This document shows positions 48,728-57,381 of a stretch of 64,000 nucleotides of DNA, one piece after another. The notes beneath the pieces were generated by a model. The model saw only the letters and a program-made list of their open reading frames with translations, did not search any database and was not told where the DNA came from. How positions within the stretch are numbered: the stretch's first letter is position 1; each line of letters opens with the position of its first letter. Origin of the DNA: Aureococcus anophagefferens (taxonomy: Eukaryota > Sar > Pelagophyceae > Pelagomonadales > Pelagomonadaceae); contig NW_008705565.1 in the NCBI RefSeq assembly GCF_000186865.1, forward strand, positions 959,839-1,023,838, written 5' to 3'. Both the position numbers and the translations under genes were made by a program.

Positions 48728-50590
48728 ATGTCGGCGCCTGACATGGTTCCGGCCGCTGGTTCGCCGCCCGACATGGTTCCGGCCGCCGTGGCGCCGCCCA
48801 GCACACAACCTGTCACCCTCGCGGTCCGCGGAAAGACCAGAACCGTCGACGTGCCACCGAACGCCACCGTCGCGGCGCTCTTCGCGGCCGTCGAAGACGA
48901 ATTGGAGCCGTCGACGATCAAGATGCTCTGCCGCGGCAAGCGCCTCGCGCCCGGCGACGCCATCCCCGCCGACGCGAAGATCATGGTCCTGGGCACGACG
49001 CGCGCGGAGAAGGAGACCGTCCGCAGCGCCAAGTCGGACCCGCTGCTCCGCGGCTTCGCCGCGGAAGAGGCCAAGGAGGCCGCGCGGCGCGGCGGCGGCG
49101 GCCCCGCGCAGGACGCGGAGTTCAAGTTCTGCCGCTTCAAGGCCTGCGACCGCTTCGACGGCACGGACGGCGCGCCGCACCACTACGACGCGGAAAAACT
49201 GCTGCGGTCGCTCGCCGCGGAGGTGAGCCCGATCATGGTCCGCCACGAGTGGGTCGTGGGGGGTTTGCTCGAGATGGACCCGCGCGACGACCGCCTGCTC
49301 AAGCAGAAGGAGCAGGAGGGCGGCTGCCTCCTGGGCTACAACGAGAACGGCGGCGCGCGCATCTACGTGCGGCTCCGCCTGCCGGACGGCGCGTTCCGGG
49401 AACGCGACGACCTGGCGAAGACGCTCCTCCACGAGCTCTGCCACAACGTCGTCGGCCCCCACAACGCGGCCTTCTTCGCCCTCTACGCGCAGCTCCGCAC
49501 GGAGTACCTGGACCTCCGGCGCGGCGCGGCGCCCGCGCGGCCCAAGGCCGCGTCGCTCGCCGACCTGTCGGACCCGTCCAAGGCGCCCGTCGAGGACGTC
49601 GTCGCCGCGGAGCTCCGCCGCGAGGCGGGCAACGGCGCCATCAACGCCGGCGAGCGCATGTCCGCGGCCATGATCGCGCACGCCGTCGCGAACGCGCCGC
49701 CCGCGCCCGCGGCGGCCGCGCCCGCGCCCGCGCCCGCGCCGCCCGCGGACGCGCGCGCGGCGGCGGCCGCCGCGGCCGAGCGGCGCCTGGGCGCGAGCGC
49801 CGCGCCGCCGCCCGCGCCGAAGCCGAAGCCGGACCGGAGCATGGACGCCGTCGGCGCGTTCGCGCACGGCGAGTGCGACTGCGAGGACTGCGCGGCCGGC
49901 GCGGCGGCGGACGGCGCGGCGGCTGACGGCGCGGCGGTGAATTCGGACGGCGCGGCGGCGGCGGCGGACGGCGACGCGCCCATGACCGACGCGCCGCCCC
50001 TGGCCGACGACGCGCCGGCGCCGGCGGCGGACGACGCGCCGCCCCTGGCCGACGACGCGCCGGCGCCGGAGGACGACGCGGCGGACACGCCCATGGAGGA
50101 CGCGCCGGCGGCGGCCCCCGCCGCGCCGTCCCCGGAGGTCCTGTCGCTCGAGGCCATGGGCTTCGGCCGCGGCGCGGCCGAGACCGCGCTCGCGGCGGCC
50201 GGCGGCGACGCGACGGTCGCGCTCGAGGCGCTGCTCACGGGCGCCCCGCCGGCGCCCGCGGACGCGGGCAGCCGCCAGGCGCGCATCCTCTCCGCGTCCG
50301 CGTCCCTCAAGCGCGTCGGCGCGGCGGCGGCCGCCGAGGCGGCGACGACGCTCCAGGTCATCCTGAGCAACGCGGAGCGCGACGACGCCAAGTTCAAGCG
50401 CGTCAAGCTCGCGAACAAGCGCTTCCTGCGCACCGTGGGCAAGTTCCCCGCGGGGCTCGCGTTCCTCGAGGCCTGCGGCTTCGAGCGGGAGACGTCCGGC
50501 GACGACGGCGACGTCCTCGTGCTCAAGCGCAACGACCCGGGGCTGCTCTGGCTCGGCCGGTCGGCGCTGACCGACATCTGCGCGCCGTAA
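48728..50590 (+). CDS. Ubl-WLM-UBA-PUB metalloprotease (Wss1-like)
   Basis: WLM proteases (Wss1 relatives) cut proteins crosslinked to DNA and work with ubiquitin/SUMO and the Cdc48/p97 segregase. The 620-residue protein has a ubiquitin-like fold (about 28-90, VTLAVRGKTRTVDVPPNATV ... MLCRGKRLAPGD), then the WLM domain with zinc site HELCHNVVGPH (H235, E236, H239, H245), followed by FFALYAQLRTEY, typical for the family. A long Ala/Pro/Asp linker contains near-repeats of DAPPLADDAPAPA. A UBA-like domain (about 455-495, LSLEAMGFGRGAAETALAAA) and a C-terminal PUB/PUG domain (about 525-610, VGKFPAGLAFLEACGF) follow. This order matches plant and fungal Ubl-WLM-PUB proteins. Catalytic residues are all present. 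The start is the first ATG, MSAPDMVP. Confidence 0.92.
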   Translation: MSAPDMVPAAGSPPDMVPAAVAPPSTQPVTLAVRGKTRTVDVPPNATVAALFAAVEDELEPSTIKMLCRGKRLAPGDAIPADAKIMVLGTTRAEKETVRSAKSDPLLRGFAAEEAKEAARRGGGGPAQDAEFKFCRFKACDRFDGTDGAPHHYDAEKLLRSLAAEVSPIMVRHEWVVGGLLEMDPRDDRLLKQKEQEGGCLLGYNENGGARIYVRLRLPDGAFRERDDLAKTLLHELCHNVVGPHNAAFFALYAQLRTEYLDLRRGAAPARPKAASLADLSDPSKAPVEDVVAAELRREAGNGAINAGERMSAAMIAHAVANAPPAPAAAAPAPAPAPPADARAAAAAAAERRLGASAAPPPAPKPKPDRSMDAVGAFAHGECDCEDCAAGAAADGAAADGAAVNSDGAAAAADGDAPMTDAPPLADDAPAPAADDAPPLADDAPAPEDDAADTPMEDAPAAAPAAPSPEVLSLEAMGFGRGAAETALAAAGGDATVALEALLTGAPPAPADAGSRQARILSASASLKRVGAAAAAEAATTLQVILSNAERDDAKFKRVKLANKRFLRTVGKFPAGLAFLEACGFERETSGDDGDVLVLKRNDPGLLWLGRSALTDICAP

Positions 50591-50730
50591 GTGATCCTTG
50601 TTTGTTCTCTACTTGTAGTTCAACGAGCTCTCGTTTGCTTCACGTTGCGAAACTGAAGCGCGCTCGGAGCGTTCGAGTTCCGAGTCGCTCTGTGTGGCCG
50701 CGATCCAGCCACCATCCGTGTGCAGCCAGC

Positions 50731-52056
50731 ATGAAGAACCTGGATGTGGAAGGCGGCGGCGCGACGATGCGAAAGAAACCCGAGACTGGCCCGAGCCTGC
50801 GGGGCTTCCTCATCGCCTTTGTCGTAGTAGCTGCCCTGGTGGGCTCCATCGCTGCCGTCGTCAAGCAGTACGACGAGGGCCACGGCAGCAGCCGGGACGA
50901 CGCGCTCTCGACGTACCAGGTCGCTTCCATCGGCGCCTATCCGGGTTACACCGGCGACATCGCGGTCTCGGGCGTCGTCGTCGTCTCCGAGACGGACGAC
51001 GACGGCATCACGATGATGGGCACGCTGACGGGCCTCGAGGCGTCCGTCACCGGCGGCTACCACATCCACAGCGGCACGACCTGCGCGAGCGCCGACGACG
51101 TCGGGGGTCACTACTACGAGGGCATGGCGACGGATCCGTGGACGACGAACTACGAGAGCGACTCCGTGGGCGTGTCGCAGACAAGCCTCTCGCTCGACGA
51201 CTTCACCCTGCACGGCGCCTACCCCGTCGCGGGCCGCGCCGTGGTGATCCACGCCGCAGACGGCACGCGCATCGGCTGCGGCGTCCTGGAGGACGCGGTC
51301 TACGCCTCCATAGGGCCGTACCCGGGCTACGCGATGATGCAGAGCGCGACGCTGGGGCCCTACCCGGGCTACGACGGCGACCTCGCCGTGACGGGGTCCG
51401 TGATGGTCATGCAGACGGACGCGGGCATCGAGCTCACGGGCACGCTCGGCGGGCTCGAGGCCTCGGCGACGGGCGGCTTCCACATCCACTCCGGCACGAC
51501 CTGCGCGAGCGCCGACGACGTCGGGGGCCACTACTACGAGGGCATGGACGCGGATCCGTGGACGACGAACTACGACAGCGACGCCTCGGGGGACGCGTCC
51601 GTGTCCCTCGCGCTCGACAGCTTCACGATCTCCGGCGCCTACCCCGTCGCGGGCCGCGCCGTCGTCGTCCACGCCGAGGACGGCACGCGGATCGCCTGCG
51701 GCCTCCTCGCCGTCATCTCGGGCCACGTCATGGTCGCCCAGGCCGGCGACGACATCGCCGTGTCCGTCGCCATCGCCGACGGGCCCCTCGGTCCCGCCGC
51801 GGGCGGCGCGCACGTGCACAGCGGCGAGACGTGCGCCGACGCGGACGCCGTCGGCGGCCACTACTACGAAGGCATGAGCTCGGACCCCTGGACGACGACC
51901 TACGACGCCTACGACTCGACGACCGCCGGCGCCGCGACCTTCGACGTCGCCGGCGGCTTCACGCTGGACGGCGACTACCCCGTCGAGGGCCGCGCGTTCG
52001 TCATCCACAACGAGGCCGGCACGCGCGTGGGCTGCGGCCTCCTCTCCACCGTCTGA
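50731..52056 (+). CDS. Membrane-anchored triple Cu-only SOD-like repeat protein
   Basis: A 441-residue type II membrane protein: a short basic N-terminus, one transmembrane helix (about 24-45, RGFLIAFVVVAALVGSIAAV), then three SOD_Cu-like repeats. Each repeat keeps the copper ligands: HIH or HVH (GFHIHSGTTC), the bridging-type His (GGHYYEG) and the last His (RAVVIHAADG, RAVVVHAEDG, RAFVIHNEAG), plus the disulfide pair (TC ... GCG or ACG). The zinc loop with its His/His/Asp ligands is missing, being replaced by a short DPWTTNYDSD-type segment. This is the layout of copper-only SOD-repeat proteins. They may dismutate superoxide outside the cell or bind copper; which applies is unknown. The start is the ATG at 50731, since the longer frame begins with TTG. 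It lies 140 bp after the WLM gene on the same strand. Confidence 0.88.
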   Translation: MKNLDVEGGGATMRKKPETGPSLRGFLIAFVVVAALVGSIAAVVKQYDEGHGSSRDDALSTYQVASIGAYPGYTGDIAVSGVVVVSETDDDGITMMGTLTGLEASVTGGYHIHSGTTCASADDVGGHYYEGMATDPWTTNYESDSVGVSQTSLSLDDFTLHGAYPVAGRAVVIHAADGTRIGCGVLEDAVYASIGPYPGYAMMQSATLGPYPGYDGDLAVTGSVMVMQTDAGIELTGTLGGLEASATGGFHIHSGTTCASADDVGGHYYEGMDADPWTTNYDSDASGDASVSLALDSFTISGAYPVAGRAVVVHAEDGTRIACGLLAVISGHVMVAQAGDDIAVSVAIADGPLGPAAGGAHVHSGETCADADAVGGHYYEGMSSDPWTTTYDAYDSTTAGAATFDVAGGFTLDGDYPVEGRAFVIHNEAGTRVGCGLLSTV

Positions 52057-52072
52057 GCAACGAACGCACCCG

Positions 52073-52119
52073 CCGAAAAGACTCACGTTAGATCGACTAC
52101 ACCGAAAAGACCCACGTTA
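52073..52119 (+). repeat. Two-copy tandem repeat at a convergent 3' junction
   Basis: CCGAAAAGACTCACGTTA (52073-52090) recurs as CCGAAAAGACCCACGTTA (52102-52119), period 29. It lies between the stop codons of the SOD-repeat gene and the YHS gene. Possibly part of a 3' processing signal; no proof. Confidence 0.6.
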
Positions 52120-52126
52120 CCTAGGC

Positions 52127-52921
52127 CTACATGCAGTAGATGTTCACGGCCGTCTCGTTGAGGCTGGCGGTCTCGCGGTACTCTTTGCACTCGGCGTGCT
52201 CGAGGATGGCCAGGCCGTGGGTCTCGAGGCACTCGCGGCAGGGCTTCATGCCGTCGATGGTCGTGCTCCCGTTCTCGCCCTGCTGGTGGTCGAAGCAGTA
52301 GGTGTCGATGACGGCGATGCACGCGTCGCTCAACGGCCGCGCGGCGTTCGCGATGCCCTCGTTGTACTGCGGCGTCCACGTGCAGGTGTCGCCCCACCAC
52401 GTGTCCGCGTCGCAGCCGTAGTTCAGCGGGCCGTAACTCGCCCCGCCGAACCAGCCCGCCCACCGCTCGTCGGCGACGGATTTCACGTCCGAGAAATTCG
52501 CGAGCAGGTCCGGCGTCATGAAGCGGAAGAAGGTGAGGTACAGGACCCCGTCGACGATGAACCAGCCGTCGCGCGCGCCGCCGGGCGCGCCGAGGTAGTC
52601 GCGCGCCCAGGGCCACGCGGGGCCCCACTCCTTCGACATGCCCCAGGTGCAGAAGCCGCCGTAGGCCGGGAGGTATTTCTCCGGCGCCTCGGCGAACATG
52701 GCGCGGTTCGACGCGTTGGCGAAGCGCAGCTCGTAGGTCCACGTCTGGCCCGTCGGCTTGTCCTCGCGCGTGTAGTTGAGCGCAAAGTCGGCGCTGCCCA
52801 GGACGCCCTCGCTCGCCGGATCCAGGGAGAAGTAGGCCACGACGTCGTAGCCCGCCAGCGGCAGGGTCTGGCGCGTCGCGGCGGCCACGGCGAGCGATGC
52901 GAGCAGCGCGCGGGTGCACAT
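52127..52921 (-). CDS. Secreted YHS-domain protein
   Basis: A 264-residue protein with a signal peptide (MCTRALLASLAVAAATRQ) and a YHS-type domain straight after it: LPLAGYDVVAYFSLDPASEG, GSADFALNY, then FANASNRAMFAEAPEKYLPA and YGGFCTWGMS. YHS domains are short, often metal-associated folds found alone or with heavy-metal transporters; those in secreted proteins have no assigned reaction. The C-terminal half is unusual, rich in Trp and Cys (CDADTWWGDTCTW, CIAVIDTYCFDHQQG, MKPCRECLETHG, and ending YCM), and probably forms several disulfides. No known domain fits it. The start is the ATG at 52921. It is convergent with the SOD-repeat gene, and the two proteins share an extracytoplasmic location and possible metal link, but a functional tie is speculation. 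Confidence 0.75.
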   Translation of the reverse strand: MCTRALLASLAVAAATRQTLPLAGYDVVAYFSLDPASEGVLGSADFALNYTREDKPTGQTWTYELRFANASNRAMFAEAPEKYLPAYGGFCTWGMSKEWGPAWPWARDYLGAPGGARDGWFIVDGVLYLTFFRFMTPDLLANFSDVKSVADERWAGWFGGASYGPLNYGCDADTWWGDTCTWTPQYNEGIANAARPLSDACIAVIDTYCFDHQQGENGSTTIDGMKPCRECLETHGLAILEHAECKEYRETASLNETAVNIYCM

Positions 52922-52990
52922 GGCGACTGACGAGCTTTTCTGCAGCTCGAGCGCGAGCGAGGCTTTAGGCTGCCCAATTAGCGCGGCATC

Positions 52991-54256
52991 ATGCCCCTGT
53001 TGTTGAACCGTTTCCGTTTGGCAGCCCATCACGCGGCTGCGATGCCCGACGACGGGGACTCGGCGGACGCCGTCGTCGCGCGGCTCCAGGCGGCCGCCGA
53101 GGAGACGCCGGACCTCTTCTCCTTCGGCGCCCTGGGCGAGTGCCTCATGGGCCGCGGGGGCAACGGCATGGACGCGGCCCAGGCCTTCGAGCGGGCGCTG
53201 TCGAGCTGCGCGGCGCCGCCGGAGACGCCGGCCCACCTCGCCCGGGCCTACGCCCACTACTGCGGGTCCTACGCGTCGCTCTGCGAGCAGCAGGGCAACG
53301 TGCCCAAAGCCGGCGAGCTCTACGAGGCCGGCCTGCGCGCGCGCGCCGACTGCCCGCTCTGCGTCGGCAACCACCCGCTCTACCTCCAGGTCGCGCGGAG
53401 GCCCCTCGAGGACATCGAGGCGGCCTACGAGCGCGCCCTGGAGATCGAGCCGCCGCTCATCAACGTCATGGTCAAGTACGCGAACTTCCTCCGCCACGGC
53501 CGCCGCGCGCCGGACCGCGCCGAGGCCATGCTCGAGCGCGCGCTCGCCGCGGACGGCGAGTCGCCGGAGGCCCTCGGCGCCTACGGCGTGCTCCTCCACG
53601 CCATCCGCCCCGAGGACCCGCGCTGCGAGGACTTCTACCGGAAGGCCGTGAAGCGCGACCCGACGGCCGTCAACACGATGTCGAACTACGGCCTCTACCT
53701 GTCGGAGGTGCAGCGCGACTACGACCGGGCGCGCAAGGTCTACGAGAAGGCCCTCGCCGTGGACCCGACGCACGCCAACTCCTGCTACAACTACGCGGTC
53801 ATGCTCGACGCGGCGCTCAAGGACGTGCCCGCGGCCGCGGCGCTCTACGAGCGCGCCATCGACGCCAAGCCGACGCACGCCTACGCGCTCTACAACCTCG
53901 CCGTGCTCTGCGAGGAGAAGCTCCAGGACCCGGACCGCGCGGGCGCGCTCTACCGGCGCGCCGTCGCGGCCGCGCCGAACGACGCGCTCGCCATCGCGGA
54001 CCTCGGCCGCTTCCTCGCCCAGCGGGCCCTCGCCGCGGGCGACCCGGGCGCCGTCAAGGAGGGCGAGGCGCTCCTGAGCCGCGCCCTCGCCCTGGACCCG
54101 CGGTCCGCGACGGCCCACGCGGCCCTCGGCGAGGTCCGCCTCTTCGACGGCGACGCCAAGGCCGCCAAGGCCCACCTCGCCCAGGCGACGGCGAGCGACC
54201 CCAACGCCAGCGGCGTCCGGCGCCTCGCGGACCTCCTCGCCCGCGGTAAGAGGTAG
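52991..54256 (+). CDS. TPR-repeat protein
   Basis: A 421-residue protein consisting almost entirely of tetratricopeptide repeats from about residue 60 to 410. Clear units include AGELYEAGLRARADCPLC, IEAAYERALEIEPPLINVMV, ARKVYEKALAVDPTHANSCY, AAALYERAIDAKPTHAYALY and AGALYRRAVAAAPNDALAIA. TPR superhelices bind peptides; the partner is unknown. No signal peptide is certain: the N-terminus (MPLLLNRFRLAAHHAAAM) could be a weak organelle leader or untranslated if the second ATG, giving MPDDGDSAD, is used. It is divergent from the YHS gene with 69 bp between the start codons, so the two likely share a promoter. The 3' end is 117 bp before the CFAP97-like gene on the same strand. Confidence 0.85.
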   Translation: MPLLLNRFRLAAHHAAAMPDDGDSADAVVARLQAAAEETPDLFSFGALGECLMGRGGNGMDAAQAFERALSSCAAPPETPAHLARAYAHYCGSYASLCEQQGNVPKAGELYEAGLRARADCPLCVGNHPLYLQVARRPLEDIEAAYERALEIEPPLINVMVKYANFLRHGRRAPDRAEAMLERALAADGESPEALGAYGVLLHAIRPEDPRCEDFYRKAVKRDPTAVNTMSNYGLYLSEVQRDYDRARKVYEKALAVDPTHANSCYNYAVMLDAALKDVPAAAALYERAIDAKPTHAYALYNLAVLCEEKLQDPDRAGALYRRAVAAAPNDALAIADLGRFLAQRALAAGDPGAVKEGEALLSRALALDPRSATAHAALGEVRLFDGDAKAAKAHLAQATASDPNASGVRRLADLLARGKR

Positions 54257-54373
54257 CTTCACTTGTAGCGGCGCGGGGGCGCGCCGCGCGAGATACGCCC
54301 AGATACGAGGTTTCATGTTGGCGCCGCTCTCCTCGAGGGGCAGCCCATCAGCGCCCGCGGGGCCGCGGCGGCC

Positions 54374-54985
54374 ATGTCGGTCCTATCCAAGAAGTGGGAC
54401 CTCCAGCGGCAGCACCGGGACCAGAAGAAGGCCCTGAAGACCATCAAGCAGCGCAAGCCGCACAGCGACTACCACATCGACCACAGCACGCCGACGGTCT
54501 GGAAGCACATCGTCGACCAGTCGAAGAAGAAGCAGCTCAAGGCCGACAACAAGCGGCGCATCGCGTCGCTGAACATGAACACGTACCACCAGATCCACAA
54601 CGCCAAGCACAAGCTCGACTGCGGGCCGACCTACAGCGGCCACATGGTCCGCGTCTACCACAGCAACCGCATGGCGAAGATGCACGAGCTCGAGCGCCTC
54701 GCGTTCGACAACGTGCGCAAGTGCCGGGCGAAGGTGCGCGCGGCCAAGGCCCACGAGGCCCACAGCCGGTCCAACCTCCAGAAGGACTTCCTCATGCACC
54801 AGGAGCACCGAAAGAACATGAAGCAGAGCGCGCTGCTGCTCCTGTCCGCGCAGGACGGCACGTTCACGACGGGGCCCAACGCGTCCATCTTCAACTCGCT
54901 CCGGACGCCGTCCATGGACTCCGTCGCGTCCATCCCGCTGGGGGTCCAGTCCCTCCCGTCCATCACGGGCAACGTCGACTTCTAG
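54374..54985 (+). CDS. Small basic helical protein, possibly CFAP97/Hemingway-like
   Basis: A 203-residue, Lys/Arg/His-rich protein, probably mostly helical. The segment TPTVWKHIVDQSKKKQLKAD, followed by NKRRIASLNMNTYHQIHNAK and HKLDC, resembles the core of CFAP97-domain proteins, which have a conserved helix with E/D-N-xx-L-xx-R spacing before a basic DC segment. CFAP97 proteins are found in cilia and sperm tails. A later segment (MVRVYHSNRMAKMHELERLA) is a second helix, and the last 50 residues are Ser/Thr-rich. No enzyme motif is present. The similarity is remembered, not computed, so treat the name as tentative; the gene itself is convincing (clean frame, ATG at 54374, codon bias like its neighbours). 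Confidence 0.7.
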   Translation: MSVLSKKWDLQRQHRDQKKALKTIKQRKPHSDYHIDHSTPTVWKHIVDQSKKKQLKADNKRRIASLNMNTYHQIHNAKHKLDCGPTYSGHMVRVYHSNRMAKMHELERLAFDNVRKCRAKVRAAKAHEAHSRSNLQKDFLMHQEHRKNMKQSALLLLSAQDGTFTTGPNASIFNSLRTPSMDSVASIPLGVQSLPSITGNVDF

Positions 54986-55144
54986 CCCGAGCCGCGCCGC
55001 GCGCGAGGTAACCTGTTGTTGTTGTGTTCGGCGCGTGTGTCGTCGCGCGGGAGGCCCAGCCCCGCCCGGTGCGGGAGCCTCGGACGCCCGTCGCGATCTC
55101 GGGAGCGTCGACCTTAGAACACGCGGCCCCCCGCTCGCCGCGCC

Positions 55145-55750
55145 TCAGACCTCGTCGCGGCCCTCGTCGCAGAGGCAGTACCAGCAGGCGATGGCGCTCT
55201 TGATCTCCGTCTTCCCGATGCCGACCTCCGCGCCCGCCTCGGCCTGCTTGAGGACGTACTGGAGGTCCGCCTCCGTGGGCTCCTCGCCCTCGTTGATCTC
55301 CGCGAGGAGGGGCTTGAGCTGCGCGTAGGGCAACGCGCCGGACGCGTCGGTGTCGTACTTCTTGAAGAGCTCGCCGACCTCGGCGTTCTTCTCGTTGATG
55401 GCCTCGATGACCGAGAGCGCCATCGGGATGTCGCGCAGCGTGATCTCCGCCTTGCAGTTGCTGCCGCCGATCTTCATGATCTCGTCGATGTCCTCGTCGG
55501 AGACGACGACGGCCGCGTCGCCCGCCGTGGACTTGAGGATGTGGCCCGTCAGCGCCTTGACCTCCTCCCGGTTCAGGGCGCCCGTCTTCGTCGCGTCGAA
55601 GTGTTGCACCAGGGCATACTCGTAGGCCTTCTGCCGCTGCTTCTTGCGCGCCCTCCGCCGCTGCAGCGCGGCGTTGGAGAAAGTCACGCGCGGGCTGTTG
55701 GTCTCCTTGGGCGGCTCGGGGGCTTTTGCAGTGGATGCACCGCCGCCCAT
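55145..55750 (-). CDS. EF-hand calcium-binding protein, probably N-myristoylated
   Basis: A 201-residue protein. Starting at the ATG at 55750 gives MGGGASTAK, a good N-myristoylation sequence (Gly2, Ser6), which argues for this start over the longer frame. A basic helical segment (RRRARKKQRQKAYEYALV) leads into EF-hand-like units. The first loop is DATKTGALNREE and another is DTDASGALPYAQ; both have most of the calcium ligands. Two further helix-loop-helix units (around SDEDIDEIMKIGG and GAEVGIGKTEIKSA) have degenerate loops. A Cys/Trp-containing tail (ACWYCLCDEG) closes the protein. It is likely a calcium sensor on membranes; the partner is unknown. It is convergent with the CFAP97-like gene. 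Confidence 0.83.
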   Translation of the reverse strand: MGGGASTAKAPEPPKETNSPRVTFSNAALQRRRARKKQRQKAYEYALVQHFDATKTGALNREEVKALTGHILKSTAGDAAVVVSDEDIDEIMKIGGSNCKAEITLRDIPMALSVIEAINEKNAEVGELFKKYDTDASGALPYAQLKPLLAEINEGEEPTEADLQYVLKQAEAGAEVGIGKTEIKSAIACWYCLCDEGRDEV

Positions 55751-55963
55751 CGTGCCCGGCGCTATCGGAGAGCACGGCACCGTGCGGACGTATCCTCGCA
55801 CGTTGACGTCGTTTGGGACGCTTGGAGCAACCGCGCCTGCTCCACTCCGGCCGCGCCGACGCTCGTCGACCGGCGCCTCGCGCCGCGCGTGCCCGACGGC
55901 GCCCTCTGGAGCGTCCTGGCGCGCGACGGACGAGCCCCCCCGTAAAACAACACGGCAAGAGGC

Positions 55964-57124
55964 CTAGTGCCCCTCCTCCTCGTCGAGGTCGCGACTCCGG
56001 ACGTTGGCCGCCGCGGGGCCGAGGCCGTCGCGCCACGTCGCGCCGCCGTCGTGGCTGTGGAGCCAGCCGCCGGCGTGGTTCTGGATCGTCGCCGGGTCGA
56101 CGTGGAGGATGTGGGCCGGGGGCGCGAAGGCGTCGTGGACGACGTGGACGTGCGTGTTGGCGAGGCCGAGGATGCCGCCGTGGGCGTCGGGCGACGCCGC
56201 GCGCGCGGCGGAGCGCGCGGCGGCGACGTCGTCCGCGCGGCGGTCCGGCGGCCGCGCGCGGGGCGCCAGGCTCAGCTCGGCGACGGTCGGCTCGAGGTTC
56301 CAGGGCCGGGGCGTGGGGTCGCGCGCCTCGAGGAAGCGGGCGATCTGGCGGTTCGCCTCGACGAGCGACTGCGCGCGCCACCGCGCGCCCTGCGGCGCGA
56401 CCTCGGTGCAGGCCATCCAGTTCACGCGGTCCGGCGACCAGACCCAGCGGCCGCCCGTGCGCCGGTAGTGGATGGGCGTCGCCCGCGCGGCGCCGAAGGT
56501 GAAGACGCCGCCGGGCTCGCCGCGCCAGTGGCGCCCGGCGACGCCGGCGACGAAGTCGCGCGCCGCCGCGTCCTCGACGTCGAGCGCCGCGGCCGCGCGC
56601 CACCACTGCTCGCCGTGGCGCCGCAGGGGCGTGCACCGGTCCCGGCGCACGGCCGTCTGGTTCGTCCGGTGCGCGCCCACGCGCACGCTGTAGACGCGCT
56701 CGCCGTCCCTCAAACCCGGCGCGTCGCCCAGGACCTCGCCGACGGCGCCGTCCGCGAGCGCCACGAGGTCCCCCGGCGCCAGCGCGCCGTCGCCGAGCGG
56801 CGGCGCCTCGCCCCGGAGCTCGCGGCTCAGCTCGCCGAGGCACTCGACGCAGACGCGGCGCCAGGAAGCGATCGTGAAGTAGCGCGCCAAGGGGCCCCGG
56901 CACGCGATCGCGACGCCGCTCGCGCTCGCGAGCTGCTCCCAGACGTCCTCGGCCTGGAGGAGCCAGGACCGCCAGGGCTTACTCGTCCGCTCCAGCACGA
57001 GCGCGTCCGCGATGCTGATGCAGAACAGCACGGGGCCGATCCACCCGGCGCAGGAGTTCGGCGGCAGGCACAGGGCGTCGACGAGGCCCGGCTCGCGCCG
57101 CGGGCTCTCCGGCGACGACGCCAT
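55964..57124 (-). CDS. Hypothetical protein, 386 residues
   Basis: Not recognised. The start is the ATG at 57124 (MASSPESPRR). An N-terminal hydrophobic stretch (about 25-42, GWIGPVLFCISIADALVL) could be a membrane segment or buried helix. Residues about 75-110 are Cys-containing and helical (WRRVCVECLGELSREL). Then a beta-rich part with LAPGDLVALADGAVGEVLGD and VYSVRVGAHRTNQTAVRRD suggests an SH3-like barrel. The middle carries several Trp residues (HYRRTGGRWVWSPDRVNWMA). The end contains ANTHVHVVHDAFAPPAHILH and a cluster of His. No catalytic motif can be assigned. Codon bias and the uninterrupted frame support a gene. It lies 257 bp downstream of the Ariadne gene on the same strand. Confidence 0.65.
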   Translation of the reverse strand: MASSPESPRREPGLVDALCLPPNSCAGWIGPVLFCISIADALVLERTSKPWRSWLLQAEDVWEQLASASGVAIACRGPLARYFTIASWRRVCVECLGELSRELRGEAPPLGDGALAPGDLVALADGAVGEVLGDAPGLRDGERVYSVRVGAHRTNQTAVRRDRCTPLRRHGEQWWRAAAALDVEDAAARDFVAGVAGRHWRGEPGGVFTFGAARATPIHYRRTGGRWVWSPDRVNWMACTEVAPQGARWRAQSLVEANRQIARFLEARDPTPRPWNLEPTVAELSLAPRARPPDRRADDVAAARSAARAASPDAHGGILGLANTHVHVVHDAFAPPAHILHVDPATIQNHAGGWLHSHDGGATWRDGLGPAAANVRSRDLDEEEGH

Positions 57125-57381
57125 GCGTCTCGAGCGACGCCGCGCGGGGTGGTCGCCGCGCGCCCGACGATGCCAGAGGCGGCCTCGAGGTTGCTCGTGA
57201 GCTCGAGGCTCTCGATGCGGCTGCTGCCCACACGCCGCCGACAGGGCCGTCGTCCGCGGCAGCCGTCGACGACGCCGCCGCCCGATGAGGAGACGTCCTC
57301 GGGTCGTATCTCTGTACGTATTGGCGCCCGGCGCGGCGCGGGGGAAAGGGGCAGGACGAGCGACGAAGGGGCGGGGGCGCG

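Noticed and set aside
50602..50730. N-terminal extension of the SOD-repeat protein
   Set aside because: It begins at TTG and is Ser/Arg-rich; the ATG at 50731 gives a clean type II membrane protein.
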